This document shows positions 1 to 7,512 of a stretch of 64,000 nt of DNA, piece by piece. Within the stretch, counting starts at the first letter, position 1; the number at the start of each line of letters is the position of its first letter. The notes below the pieces were generated by a model. The model saw only the letters and a list, made by a program, of their open reading frames with translations. It had not been told where the DNA came from and did not search any database. Source of the stretch: Sphingomonas sp. KRR8. GTDB lineage: Bacteria > Pseudomonadota > Alphaproteobacteria > Sphingomonadales > Sphingomonadaceae. A program made the position numbers and the translations under genes. The stretch is taken from assembly GCF_023559245.1 (NCBI RefSeq), contig NZ_CP097462.1, forward strand, positions 2,810,801-2,874,800, given 5' to 3'.

Positions 1-381
1 CACCCGCGGATTGCGACGGGCGGCGAAGGCATGCGGCTGTTCGACGAGGCGGGCGTGCCAACCCCGTACCTCGAGACCATCGCCGACCAGCTCGGCGAAC
101 TGGACGAGGGCTATCGCGCCTCGGCCGACTTCTTCGCCGCGCTGGAGCGCTATGAGCTGCTCGAGCCCTTCTCGCTCGATGTCGAATTGGCGGACGGGGC
201 AAGCCACCGGATGGTCGGCTATCAATTGATCGACGAGGACAAGTTGCGTGCGCTCGACGCCGCGGCGCTCGGCGACCTTCACTCGGCTGGACACCTGATG
301 CCGATCTTCATGGCGCTTGCCTCCCTTTCCAATTTTCCGGCGCTGATCAGCCGCAAGAACCGCCGGATGGGGCATGGCTGA
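1..381 (+). CDS. SapC family protein (C-terminal part)
   Basis: The reading frame is open from the window edge, so only about the last 126 residues are present. The visible part contains a segment ending in a small hydrophobic stretch (PIFMALASLSNF) and a basic tail (ISRKNRRMG), which I recognise as the end of SapC-like proteins. In sphingomonads and Caulobacter these are often encoded beside TonB-dependent receptors and flavin halogenases. The biochemical role of SapC is not established; the name comes from an S-layer locus of Campylobacter. The stop overlaps the next start by 8 bases, so it is probably the upstream member of the operon with the cupin, halogenase and GH16 genes. The family call rests on the tail plus context. 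Confidence 0.75.
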   Translation, partial: HPRIATGGEGMRLFDEAGVPTPYLETIADQLGELDEGYRASADFFAALERYELLEPFSLDVELADGASHRMVGYQLIDEDKLRALDAAALGDLHSAGHLMPIFMALASLSNFPALISRKNRRMGHG

Positions 382-1405
382 GGCCGCCGCCTTCGATCTT
401 TCCACCCTCCCGCACATCGCCGAGGAAGAGGTTGGCTCGGCGGCCGACCTCGATGCGCGTCTGGCGGGCGCCGACCGGCCCTTTGTGATCCGCGCGCTTG
501 CCGCCGACTGGCCCCTGGTGAAAGCCGGGCTACAGTCTGGCGGAGAGGCGCGCGCCTATCTCCTCCGCCACCGCCGCGAACGGGCGTTCACCTTCTCGCT
601 GGGGCAGCCGGGGGCGGGTGAGCGGCTGTTCTACGACGACCGGATGGAGATGAACTTCCGGACGCTGAAGGGCAGCCTGCCCGAAGTGTTCGGCGCCATC
701 GACGCCACCGAGGGGCAGCCCGGCGGGCCGGCGATCTATCTCGCCTCGATCGACATGCAGCATTATTTCGACGGGCTGCACGAGGCCAATCACGTCCCGC
801 TGGGTGAGCGCAAGCCGCTTGCCAGCATCTGGATCGGTACGCCCACGCGGATCGCCGCCCACAATGACGTGCCCGACAACCTCGCGGTTTGCGCGGCGGG
901 CAGGCGCCGCTTCACCCTTTTCCCGCCCGACCAGTTCGCCAACCTCTACCTGGGGCCGATCGACCACACGCCCGCTGGCCGGACGGTCAGCATGGTCGAC
1001 CTCACCCGCCCCGACTTCGAAGCTTTTCCCCGGTTCCGGGAAGCGCTTGCCACCGCGCAGATTGCCGAGCTCGAGCCCGGGGACGCGCTGTTCGTTCCGT
1101 CCTTGTGGTGGCACCATGTCGAGGCGCTCAGCCCCTTCAACATCCTGGTGAACTATTGGTGGCGCGAGGTGCGTCCGTTCCTCGGCATGCCGCAGGACGC
1201 GCTACATCACGCGATGCTTGCGATCCGCGACCTCAAGCCCGAGGCGAAGGCGCACTGGCGCGCGCTGTTCGACCATTATGTGTTCGAGAATGGAGACGAA
1301 GTGACCGCTCACATCCCCGAGAATGCGCGCGGCGTGCTCGCCCCGCTCACCGCGGAGACCGCCGGAAGTCTCCGCGCCAACATCCTGCGGAGTCTGTCGC
1401 GATGA
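374..1405 (+). CDS. Cupin-like (JmjC/Cupin_8) protein
   Basis: A 343-residue protein with a double-stranded beta-helix signature. A putative first metal site is in AAHNDVPDN (His and Asp), followed by FTLFPPDQ and a C-terminal GDALFVPSLWWHHVE block holding the distal histidine. This layout matches Cupin_8 / JmjC-like 2-oxoglutarate and Fe(II) dependent proteins such as FIH-type hydroxylases. No signal peptide is visible, so it is probably cytoplasmic. Substrate unknown. It overlaps SapC by 8 bases and the following halogenase by ATGA, so the three are very likely cotranslated. SapC, cupin and halogenase occur together repeatedly near TonB receptors in this group (family knowledge); the joint function is not known. 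Confidence 0.85.
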   Translation: MAEAAAFDLSTLPHIAEEEVGSAADLDARLAGADRPFVIRALAADWPLVKAGLQSGGEARAYLLRHRRERAFTFSLGQPGAGERLFYDDRMEMNFRTLKGSLPEVFGAIDATEGQPGGPAIYLASIDMQHYFDGLHEANHVPLGERKPLASIWIGTPTRIAAHNDVPDNLAVCAAGRRRFTLFPPDQFANLYLGPIDHTPAGRTVSMVDLTRPDFEAFPRFREALATAQIAELEPGDALFVPSLWWHHVEALSPFNILVNYWWREVRPFLGMPQDALHHAMLAIRDLKPEAKAHWRALFDHYVFENGDEVTAHIPENARGVLAPLTAETAGSLRANILRSLSR

Positions 1406-2907
1406 GTGCCTCGGCCTGGCCACTGAAGCGGGTTGTGATCGCGGGCGGCGGGACCGCCGGCTGGATGGCCGCGGCTGCGATCGCGCGCACGCTCGGCCAT
1501 GCGGTCGAGCTGACCCTGGTCGAGTCCGAGGAGATCGGCACCATCGGGGTGGGTGAGAGCACGATCCCTCCGCTTGCTACCTTCAATCGCCTGCTCGGCA
1601 TCGACGAGGCCGAGTTCATGCGGGCCACGCAGGCGACCTTCAAGCTGGGCATCCAGTTCGAAAATTGGCGGGTACCCGGCGAGGGCTATTTCCATTCCTT
1701 CGGCGCGACCGGGACCGACCACTGGTCCGCGGGTTTCCAGCACTTCTGGCTGGAAGGACGCGCACGCGGGCTGAATCGCTCCTACGACGATTTCTGCCTG
1801 GAGCTGAAGGCGGCGGAGGCAGGCCGGTTCGCTCATCTCCCGGGCGACAAGATGAACTACGCCTACCAACTCGACAGCGGGCTCTACGCGCGCTTCCTGC
1901 GCAAGATGGCCGAGGCCGAGGGCTGCCGCCGGGTCGAGGGCAAGATCGCCACGGTCGAGCTTAATAGTGAGAGCGGCGACATCGCATCGCTGGTCCTGGC
2001 CGACGGTCAGCGGATCGCCGGCGACCTGTTCCTCGATTGCACGGGCTTTCGCGCATTGCTGATGGAGGGCGCGCTTGGCGTCGGGTTCGAGGACTGGACA
2101 CACTGGCTGCCCTGCGATCGCGCCATCGCCGCGCAGACGCGCTCGGTCGAGCCGGCGGTTCCGTTCACCCGCGCCATGGCCCACGACGCCGGGTGGCAGT
2201 GGCGCATCCCGCTGCAGCACCGGACGGGCAACGGAATCGTCTATTGCAGCGCCTTCCTCAACGACGATGCGGCGTTCGAGCGGTTCGAAGGCGTGCTTAC
2301 CGGTCCGCGGTTGACGGAGCCCAACCGGCTTCGCTTCAAGGCCGGCGCCCGCCGTGCACAATGGCACCGCAACTGCATCGCCGTGGGGCTGTCCGGCGGG
2401 TTCATGGAGCCGCTGGAATCGACCAGCATTCACCTTATTCAGCGCGCGGTTCTGCGTTTCCTGCGGATGCTTCCGATGGGTGAGGTCAGCCCGCGCGACG
2501 TCGCGGAGTTCAATGAGCAGCAGATGACCGACATGCTGCAGATTCGCGACTTCCTGATCCTCCATTACAAGGCCACCGATCGGCGCGACAGCGCCTTCTG
2601 GCGCCAGTGTGCGGAGATGCCGATCCCCGACAGCCTCGAGCAGAAGATGGAGCTGTTCCGCGAGACCGGGCGCGTCTTCCGCAAGAATGAGGAATTGTTC
2701 GCCGAGAACAGCTGGGTGCAGGTGATGCTCGGCCAGGGCATCGTGCCGAGGAGCTGGCATCCGATCGCAACCAAGCTCGAGGACCGCGAGATGCAGGGTT
2801 TGTTCGACAACATCGGCGGCACCGTCGCCCGCACGGTGGCGGGGCTCCCGCCCCACGCCGACTATGTCGCGCATTATTGTGGCGCGGCGCAGGCGAACGC
2901 CGCGTGA
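1402..2907 (+). CDS. Flavin-dependent tryptophan halogenase-like protein (copy A)
   Basis: A 501-residue FAD-dependent halogenase family protein. The N-terminal dinucleotide motif [10 protein letters not shown] lies at about residues 15-24. The FKLGIQF motif places the lysine that forms or guides the halogenating species at residue 81. The family hallmark W-x-W-x-I-P is seen as GWQWRIP at 264-270. The catalytic glutamate of PrnA/RebH corresponds to E339 in EPLESTSIH. All canonical catalytic residues are therefore present. The substrate is unlikely to be free tryptophan: no tryptophan or indole pathway lies nearby and the gene sits between a cupin and a GH16 glucanase. TonB-linked relatives such as BrvH halogenate indole in vitro, natural substrate unknown. 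The start at 1402 overlaps the cupin stop (ATGA). A longer upstream frame exists but is a shadow over the cupin gene. Confidence 0.92.
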   Translation: MSASAWPLKRVVIAGGGTAGWMAAAAIARTLGHAVELTLVESEEIGTIGVGESTIPPLATFNRLLGIDEAEFMRATQATFKLGIQFENWRVPGEGYFHSFGATGTDHWSAGFQHFWLEGRARGLNRSYDDFCLELKAAEAGRFAHLPGDKMNYAYQLDSGLYARFLRKMAEAEGCRRVEGKIATVELNSESGDIASLVLADGQRIAGDLFLDCTGFRALLMEGALGVGFEDWTHWLPCDRAIAAQTRSVEPAVPFTRAMAHDAGWQWRIPLQHRTGNGIVYCSAFLNDDAAFERFEGVLTGPRLTEPNRLRFKAGARRAQWHRNCIAVGLSGGFMEPLESTSIHLIQRAVLRFLRMLPMGEVSPRDVAEFNEQQMTDMLQIRDFLILHYKATDRRDSAFWRQCAEMPIPDSLEQKMELFRETGRVFRKNEELFAENSWVQVMLGQGIVPRSWHPIATKLEDREMQGLFDNIGGTVARTVAGLPPHADYVAHYCGAAQANAA

Positions 2908-3782
2908 TCACCGCGCTGCTGCTTGCCGCTGCGGCACCCGTGGCCGCTCCCGCCGACGACGGCTACCGGCTGGTCTGGTTCGATGAATTCGCCGGGTCGA
3001 CGGTGGATCGCAGCAAGTGGGACTTTGATGTCGACTGCGCCGGCGGCGGCAATGAGGAGCGGCAGTGCTACACCGCTCGCCCCGTCAATGCGTCGGTCCG
3101 CAACGGGCTGCTGACCATAACCGCCCGGCGCGAGCGCTCGACCGGCCGGGCGAGCATGGCTGGCCAGTCGGATGGCTCGCCGCCGCGCCTGGCCACCAAG
3201 GAGTATACCTCGGCGCGCCTGGTCACTCGCGGGAAGGCGGCATGGCGCTACGGCCGGGTCGAGGTCCGCGCCCGGCTGCCGCTGGGGCAGGGCAGCTGGC
3301 CCGCAATCTGGATGCTGCCGGAGGAATGGCATTACGGTCCCTGGCCGCTGTCGGGCGAGATCGACATCATGGAAGCGGTCAACCTCGGCACCCCATGCGC
3401 CGAATGCCGCGGAGGTCGCGAGAACCATGTGCTGGGCACCATCCACTTCGGCGCCCGTCCACCGGGCAACAAGTATCTCTCGACCAACACCGAGCTCGAC
3501 GGCGCGGTCGACGGGTTCCACACCTACCGTGTCGACTGGACGCCCCAGACGATCGACTGGTTCGTCGACGGCCGCCACTATGCGCACAGGGCGCTCGGCG
3601 AATGGTCGACTCCCGCGTCCAGTGAGCCCCACGCGCCGTTCGACCGGCCCTTTCACCTCATCCTCAACCTGGCGATCGGCGGACATCTGCCCGAGGGCCG
3701 CAACCTCAAGGGCGTATCCGGCGGTTTCCCGAGGACCATGCAGGTCGACTGGGTCCGCGTCTGGCAACGTCCGGCGAGCTGA
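2904..3782 (+). CDS. Secreted GH16 endo-beta-glucanase (laminarinase-like)
   Basis: A 292-residue glycoside hydrolase family 16 protein. The GTG start overlaps the halogenase stop (GTGA) and gives a signal peptide at once (ITALLLAAAAPVAAPA); the longer frame upstream would bury it. Mature protein begins near YRLVWFDEF, a typical GH16 start. The catalytic E-x-D-x-x-E motif is SGEIDIMEA, with nucleophile E152, helper D154 and acid/base E157. WPAIWML and the C-terminal MQVDWVRVWQ are also typical. The form with an extra residue in the active-site motif is the laminarinase/lichenase-like clade, so beta-1,3 or mixed-linkage glucan is the likely substrate (inference). It probably acts in the periplasm or outside the cell on material handled by the locus to which SapC, cupin and halogenase belong. 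Confidence 0.9.
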   Translation: MITALLLAAAAPVAAPADDGYRLVWFDEFAGSTVDRSKWDFDVDCAGGGNEERQCYTARPVNASVRNGLLTITARRERSTGRASMAGQSDGSPPRLATKEYTSARLVTRGKAAWRYGRVEVRARLPLGQGSWPAIWMLPEEWHYGPWPLSGEIDIMEAVNLGTPCAECRGGRENHVLGTIHFGARPPGNKYLSTNTELDGAVDGFHTYRVDWTPQTIDWFVDGRHYAHRALGEWSTPASSEPHAPFDRPFHLILNLAIGGHLPEGRNLKGVSGGFPRTMQVDWVRVWQRPAS

Positions 3783-3797
3783 GGCGGGTAACGCGCG

Positions 3798-4853
3798 ATG
3801 GGGAGGCGGCGCCAGGCAGTAACGATCAAGCATGTGGCGGCCGACGCGGGGGTGTCGCTGCAGACAGTCAGCCGAGTCATCAATAACGAGCCCGGGGTTC
3901 GCCCCGAGATGAAGCAACGGGTGCAGGAGGCGATCGATCGCCTCCATTACGTGCCCTCGATTGCCGCACAACGGATGAGCGGATCGCGCTCCTACCTCAT
4001 CCTGGCACTGAACGACCGCGACCGCACCATCGCCGACTGGCGCAGCCGCGAGGGCGTCGACTGGGTCGACCAGATGCTGCTGGGCGGCATGACGACGGCC
4101 GCCGCTGCTGGCTACCGCCTGATGCTGGAACTGGTCGACACCCATAGCGATCATGTGGAACGTGAGCTGCGCTCGACCATCGCGGCGCTTCAGCCAGACG
4201 GGGTGATCCTCACCCCGCCGCACAGCGACAACCCGCTGATCACCAGCCTGCTGGCCGAGCAGAAGATCAGCTTCGCGAGGATCGGTTCGCGGGAGACCGA
4301 CGTCGGCCTATCGCTGCTGATGGACGAGGAAGGCGCGGCCGCCATGGCCACGCGCCACCTGCTCGGCCTCGGCCACCGCCGCATCGCCTTTATCGCCGGC
4401 TCGCCGGAGTATTCGCTCAGCGGCTGGCGGGTCGAGGGGTGGCGCAAGGCCATGGCAGAAGCCGGGGTTGGCGACGGTGAGCTGCTTGCCGAAGGTGACT
4501 TCAGCTACGCTTCCGGCGAGCGGGCAGCGGAAGCCCTGCTTGCGCTTGCCAACCAGCCGACGGCCATCATCGCGAGCAGCGACCAGATGACACTGGCGAC
4601 GATGGCCGTCGCCAAGCGGCGGGGAATAACGGTTCCCGACCAGCTCTCGCTGATCAGTTTCGACAACACTCCCCTGGTGCGCTTCGTCCAGCCGCCGCTG
4701 ACCGCCATCGACCAGCCTATCGCCGAACTCGCGGCCAAGGCCGTTGAGCTGATTGTCATCGATCAGCGAAACGCGCTGCACCCGGAAGCACCCTATGTGC
4801 TGGAGGCAGGCCTCGTCGTCCGCGGCTCCACGCAGCCGCCTGCAGGAGCCTGA
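3798..4853 (+). CDS. LacI family transcriptional regulator
   Basis: A 351-residue repressor. The N-terminal helix-turn-helix (TIKHVAADAGVSLQTVSRVI, about residues 9-28) and hinge helix segment (PSIAAQRMSG) are followed by a periplasmic-binding-protein-like sensor domain with the typical LISFDNTPLVRFVQPPLTAI ending. It starts 15 bases after the GH16 stop on the same strand, so it is probably the local regulator of the beta-glucan locus, responding to a sugar breakdown product. Its ligand cannot be told from sequence. Confidence 0.92.
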   Translation: MGRRRQAVTIKHVAADAGVSLQTVSRVINNEPGVRPEMKQRVQEAIDRLHYVPSIAAQRMSGSRSYLILALNDRDRTIADWRSREGVDWVDQMLLGGMTTAAAAGYRLMLELVDTHSDHVERELRSTIAALQPDGVILTPPHSDNPLITSLLAEQKISFARIGSRETDVGLSLLMDEEGAAAMATRHLLGLGHRRIAFIAGSPEYSLSGWRVEGWRKAMAEAGVGDGELLAEGDFSYASGERAAEALLALANQPTAIIASSDQMTLATMAVAKRRGITVPDQLSLISFDNTPLVRFVQPPLTAIDQPIAELAAKAVELIVIDQRNALHPEAPYVLEAGLVVRGSTQPPAGA

Positions 4854-4904
4854 TCAGCCAGCACGCCATAGCGCTTCTGGGTGACGAACGCTGATCTGAG
4901 AAGG

Positions 4905-4980
4905 TGGTGACCCCTACGGGACTCGAACCCGTGTTTTCGCCGTGAGAGGGCGACGTCCTAGACCGCTAGACGAAGGGGCC
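4905..4980 (-). tRNA. tRNA-Glu (anticodon CTC)
   Basis: On the minus strand the 76-nt sequence starts GGCCCCTTCG and ends with an encoded CCA. The 7-bp acceptor stem closes with one G-U pair. The anticodon stem TCGCC/GGCGA encloses loop CTCTCAC, giving anticodon CTC (glutamate, GAG codons). The T arm contains GGTTCGAGTCC. It lies alone between the LacI gene and the WecB gene. Confidence 0.97.
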
Positions 4981-5063
4981 ACATGCCGTGGCGAGGCGCG
5001 CATATGGCGGCGTGGGCGCGCTTCGTCAATCGGCTGTGCGGCCGCTCGCCAGGCGCATCCGTG

Positions 5064-6182
5064 TCACGCGATCAGCCTTGGCCGCTCCACACGTTTCCGG
5101 CGGTCGAGCCAGGCCAGGCTCGCATCGGCGATCCGTTCGGCGGCATGGCCATCGCCATAGGGCAAGGCCGGCAAGGCCATCGCCGCATGCGCGTCGCTGT
5201 CCTCCAGTAACCGCTCGACCTCCTCGATGATCAGCCTGGTGTCGGTCCCGACCAGCTTGCTGTTGCCGCTTCGGATGCCTTCGGGCCGTTCGGTCTTGCT
5301 ACGCAGGATCAACAGAGGCACGCCCAGTGCCGGCGCTTCTTCCTGGACGCCACCGCTGTCGCTCAGGATGATGGAGGAGCGGCGCATGGCCATCACCATC
5401 GCGCGATAGTCGAGCGGTGGCAGCAGGTTGATCCGCGGTCGTCCGGCCAGCAGCTCACGCACGGTGTCGGCCATCGCCTTGTTGGGGTGAAGTACCACGT
5501 CGATCGCAATCCACGGCGACCGGGCGAGCGCGAGCAGCGCAAGCGCGACGGGCACGAAGGACAGTCCCCAATTCTCGCGCCGATGGCAGGTCACCAGCAG
5601 CCGCGGCAGACCGCCGACCGGTGGTCCGGTTCGCTTGGGCAGCGATCCAACGAGCCGCCGCAATGCGTCGATCCCCGTGTTGCCTGTGATGTGCACTTCG
5701 CCCGCCAACTGTTCGCGCGCGAGATTTTCGGCATTGTCCTTTGTCGGAGCAAACAGCAGGCTCGACAGCCGGTCGATGGTGACCCGGTTCTCTTCCTCTG
5801 GCCAGGGCAGCGCCGGATCAAAGCTGCGCAGGCCCGCCTCGACATGGGCGAGCGGAACGTCGGCGTCGTGCGCGGCAAGCGCGCCGCCGAGTGCCGACGA
5901 AGTATCGCCCTGAACCATGACCAGGTCGCTCCGGCCGATCCGCGGGGCAAGCGCGACCGCGACGGTTCGCGCGAACGCGAACGGATCCGGGTCGGGGACA
6001 CAGCGCAATTGGTCGGCCGGCAGATGCCCGACGCCGAGTCCGGCCAGGTCGAGCCTTGGATGCTGGCCCGACAGGAACAGGTGCGGACGACAGCCGCGCG
6101 CTTCGAGTGCGAGCGCAAGCGGCGCGACCTTGATCGCCTCGGGACGAGTCCCGAGCACAAGCGCAATATGGTGAATCGACAC
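5064..6182 (-). CDS. wecB: UDP-N-acetylglucosamine 2-epimerase (non-hydrolysing)
   Basis: A 372-residue protein of the WecB/MnaA family that interconverts UDP-GlcNAc and UDP-ManNAc for surface polysaccharide synthesis. Seen: LGTRPEAIK at the N terminus, QGDTSSALGG, HVEAGLRSF with the PEEENR block, TCHRRENWG, and SDSGGVQEEAPALG followed by LRSKTERPEG, the hallmark UDP-binding region. I chose the GTG at 6182 because LGTRPEAIK normally starts within about 10 residues of the N terminus and a GGAG lies about 10 bases upstream; the open frame extends to 6260 but that part is unlike the family. It stands alone, with no polysaccharide genes beside it. Confidence 0.92.
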   Translation of the reverse strand: MSIHHIALVLGTRPEAIKVAPLALALEARGCRPHLFLSGQHPRLDLAGLGVGHLPADQLRCVPDPDPFAFARTVAVALAPRIGRSDLVMVQGDTSSALGGALAAHDADVPLAHVEAGLRSFDPALPWPEEENRVTIDRLSSLLFAPTKDNAENLAREQLAGEVHITGNTGIDALRRLVGSLPKRTGPPVGGLPRLLVTCHRRENWGLSFVPVALALLALARSPWIAIDVVLHPNKAMADTVRELLAGRPRINLLPPLDYRAMVMAMRRSSIILSDSGGVQEEAPALGVPLLILRSKTERPEGIRSGNSKLVGTDTRLIIEEVERLLEDSDAHAAMALPALPYGDGHAAERIADASLAWLDRRKRVERPRLIA

Positions 6183-6337
6183 GGAAGAATGTCTCCACGA
6201 GACTATTCGATCCGGCAGTCGGGTGTGTGGCGTGATTTGGCGGGCGAGGCAAGCTGGCATCCGCCCCGAGACGCATTATAGATCGTTGCGAGGGGCGAAG
6301 AGGGGGAGCCAATGAGGGTTGCGACGAGGGTCGGGCG

Positions 6338-7195
6338 ATGCTGATCGCCCAGGTCACCGACATCCACCTCGGTTTCGACCGTGGCAACGTGTACGAGCTC
6401 AACGTCCGCCGCCTCAACCTGGTCATCGATCAGTTGAACGCGCTTCAGCCAAGGCCCGACCTGCTGATTGTCAGCGGCGACCTGGTCGAGCATGGCGATG
6501 ACACCCACGCCTATGACCATGTGCATGCGCTGCTTGGCCGCTGGGAAGGGCCGATGCTGCTGGGGGTTGGCAATCACGACGGCCGCGCCGCCTTTGCCGC
6601 CGAATTCCCCATGGTCGAGCGGATGGGCGATGGGTTCGTCCAATATGTGTCAGAGCAGAATGGTCTGCGGATCATCATGCTCGATACGCTGGACGAGGGG
6701 CGGCACGGCGGCACCTTCTGCGAGGCGCGCGCCGAGTGGCTGGCCGAGCGGCTGGCCGAGGCGCCAGACATGCCCACGCTGCTGGTGCTTCATCATCCGC
6801 CGCTCGACACCGGCATTCCGTGGATGAGCGCACTGCCTCACGAAGGTTGGGTCGAGCGGCTGCGCGCCGTGGTGGAGCCGGCTAACCAGATCGTCGGCAT
6901 GATCTGCGGCCACGTCCATCGGCCGATTGCCGCCACCTTCGCGGGCAAGCATCTGGTGGTCGCGCCCTCCACCGCACCGCAGGTGGCGCTGGACATGGAC
7001 GACGTCGATCCGAAGCACCCTGACGGCCGGGCGCTGATCATCGCCGACCCGCCCGCCTTTGCGCTCCACGACTGGGATGGCGAGCGCTTGCTCACGCACT
7101 TCGAGATTGCCGGCCCGCGCAATGTGCTGGCGAGCTACAACTCCAACCTGCAGCCGATGATGCGTGAGTTCCTCAAGGAGCGAGGAACGGGGTGA
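6338..7195 (+). CDS. Calcineurin-like metallophosphoesterase (CpdA/GpdQ type)
   Basis: A 285-residue dinuclear metal phosphodiesterase. All five motifs are present in order: DIHLG at the N terminus, GDLVEHG, GNHDGR, LVLHHPP and GHVHR. This arrangement is that of class III cyclic nucleotide or glycerophosphodiester phosphodiesterases (CpdA, GpdQ). No signal peptide, so cytoplasmic. The exact substrate (cAMP, glycerophosphodiester or other) cannot be settled from sequence. Its stop lies 3 bases from the stop of the convergent NDUFS4-like gene. Confidence 0.88.
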   Translation: MLIAQVTDIHLGFDRGNVYELNVRRLNLVIDQLNALQPRPDLLIVSGDLVEHGDDTHAYDHVHALLGRWEGPMLLGVGNHDGRAAFAAEFPMVERMGDGFVQYVSEQNGLRIIMLDTLDEGRHGGTFCEARAEWLAERLAEAPDMPTLLVLHHPPLDTGIPWMSALPHEGWVERLRAVVEPANQIVGMICGHVHRPIAATFAGKHLVVAPSTAPQVALDMDDVDPKHPDGRALIIADPPAFALHDWDGERLLTHFEIAGPRNVLASYNSNLQPMMREFLKERGTG

Positions 7196-7198
7196 GCC

Positions 7199-7480
7199 CT
7201 AGCGAAAGTTGTCCGCGTATGCCTGAAGCTTGAGCTTTACCGGCGGCGCGGGCACCACATGATAGTTCAGGCCATGCTTGTCGCAGTAGGCGATCGCCGC
7301 TTCCTTGCTGTCGAAGGCCAGCCGGACCTGAGTCCGCGTGTCGGCCGCGCCGACCCAGCCGGTCAGCGGGTCATGCGCCTGCGCCCGCCCGCTTTCGAAT
7401 TCCAGGCTCCACTTGCCGCTCTTGGCCCGGCCCGACTGGGTCGTCTTGCGATCCTGCTCAATGATGCGTGCGGTGGTCAT
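7199..7480 (-). CDS. Respiratory complex I accessory subunit, NDUFS4-like
   Basis: A 93-residue protein starting MTTARIIEQDRK. It carries the 'ETC complex I subunit' conserved region: SGKWSLEFE, DPLTGWVGAADT, and VRLAFDSKEAAIAYCDKHGL, as in the 18-kDa NDUFS4 subunit. Alphaproteobacteria keep a homologue of this mitochondrial subunit, where it stabilises NADH:ubiquinone oxidoreductase. The start at 7480 gives the usual length; the open frame runs further upstream into the helicase gene on the same strand and that part is not conserved-looking. It is not next to the nuo operon here, which is usual. Confidence 0.88.
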   Translation of the reverse strand: MTTARIIEQDRKTTQSGRAKSGKWSLEFESGRAQAHDPLTGWVGAADTRTQVRLAFDSKEAAIAYCDKHGLNYHVVPAPPVKLKLQAYADNFR

Positions 7481-7512
7481 GCGCGGGGAGGTGGCCGAAA
7501 GAGGCAGTGAAA

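Noticed and set aside
1309..2874. 521-codon ORF on the minus strand
   Set aside because: It lies fully opposite the halogenase gene, which has all family motifs; long antisense frames are expected in this GC-rich DNA.
4853..4897. Inverted repeat GATCAGC ... GCTGATC after the LacI gene
   Set aside because: Arms of 7 bases separated by more than 25 bases, with no T-run; too weak to call a terminator.
4854..5063. Possible integrated element at tRNA-Glu
   Set aside because: No integrase, direct repeat of the tRNA end or base-composition break is visible on either side.
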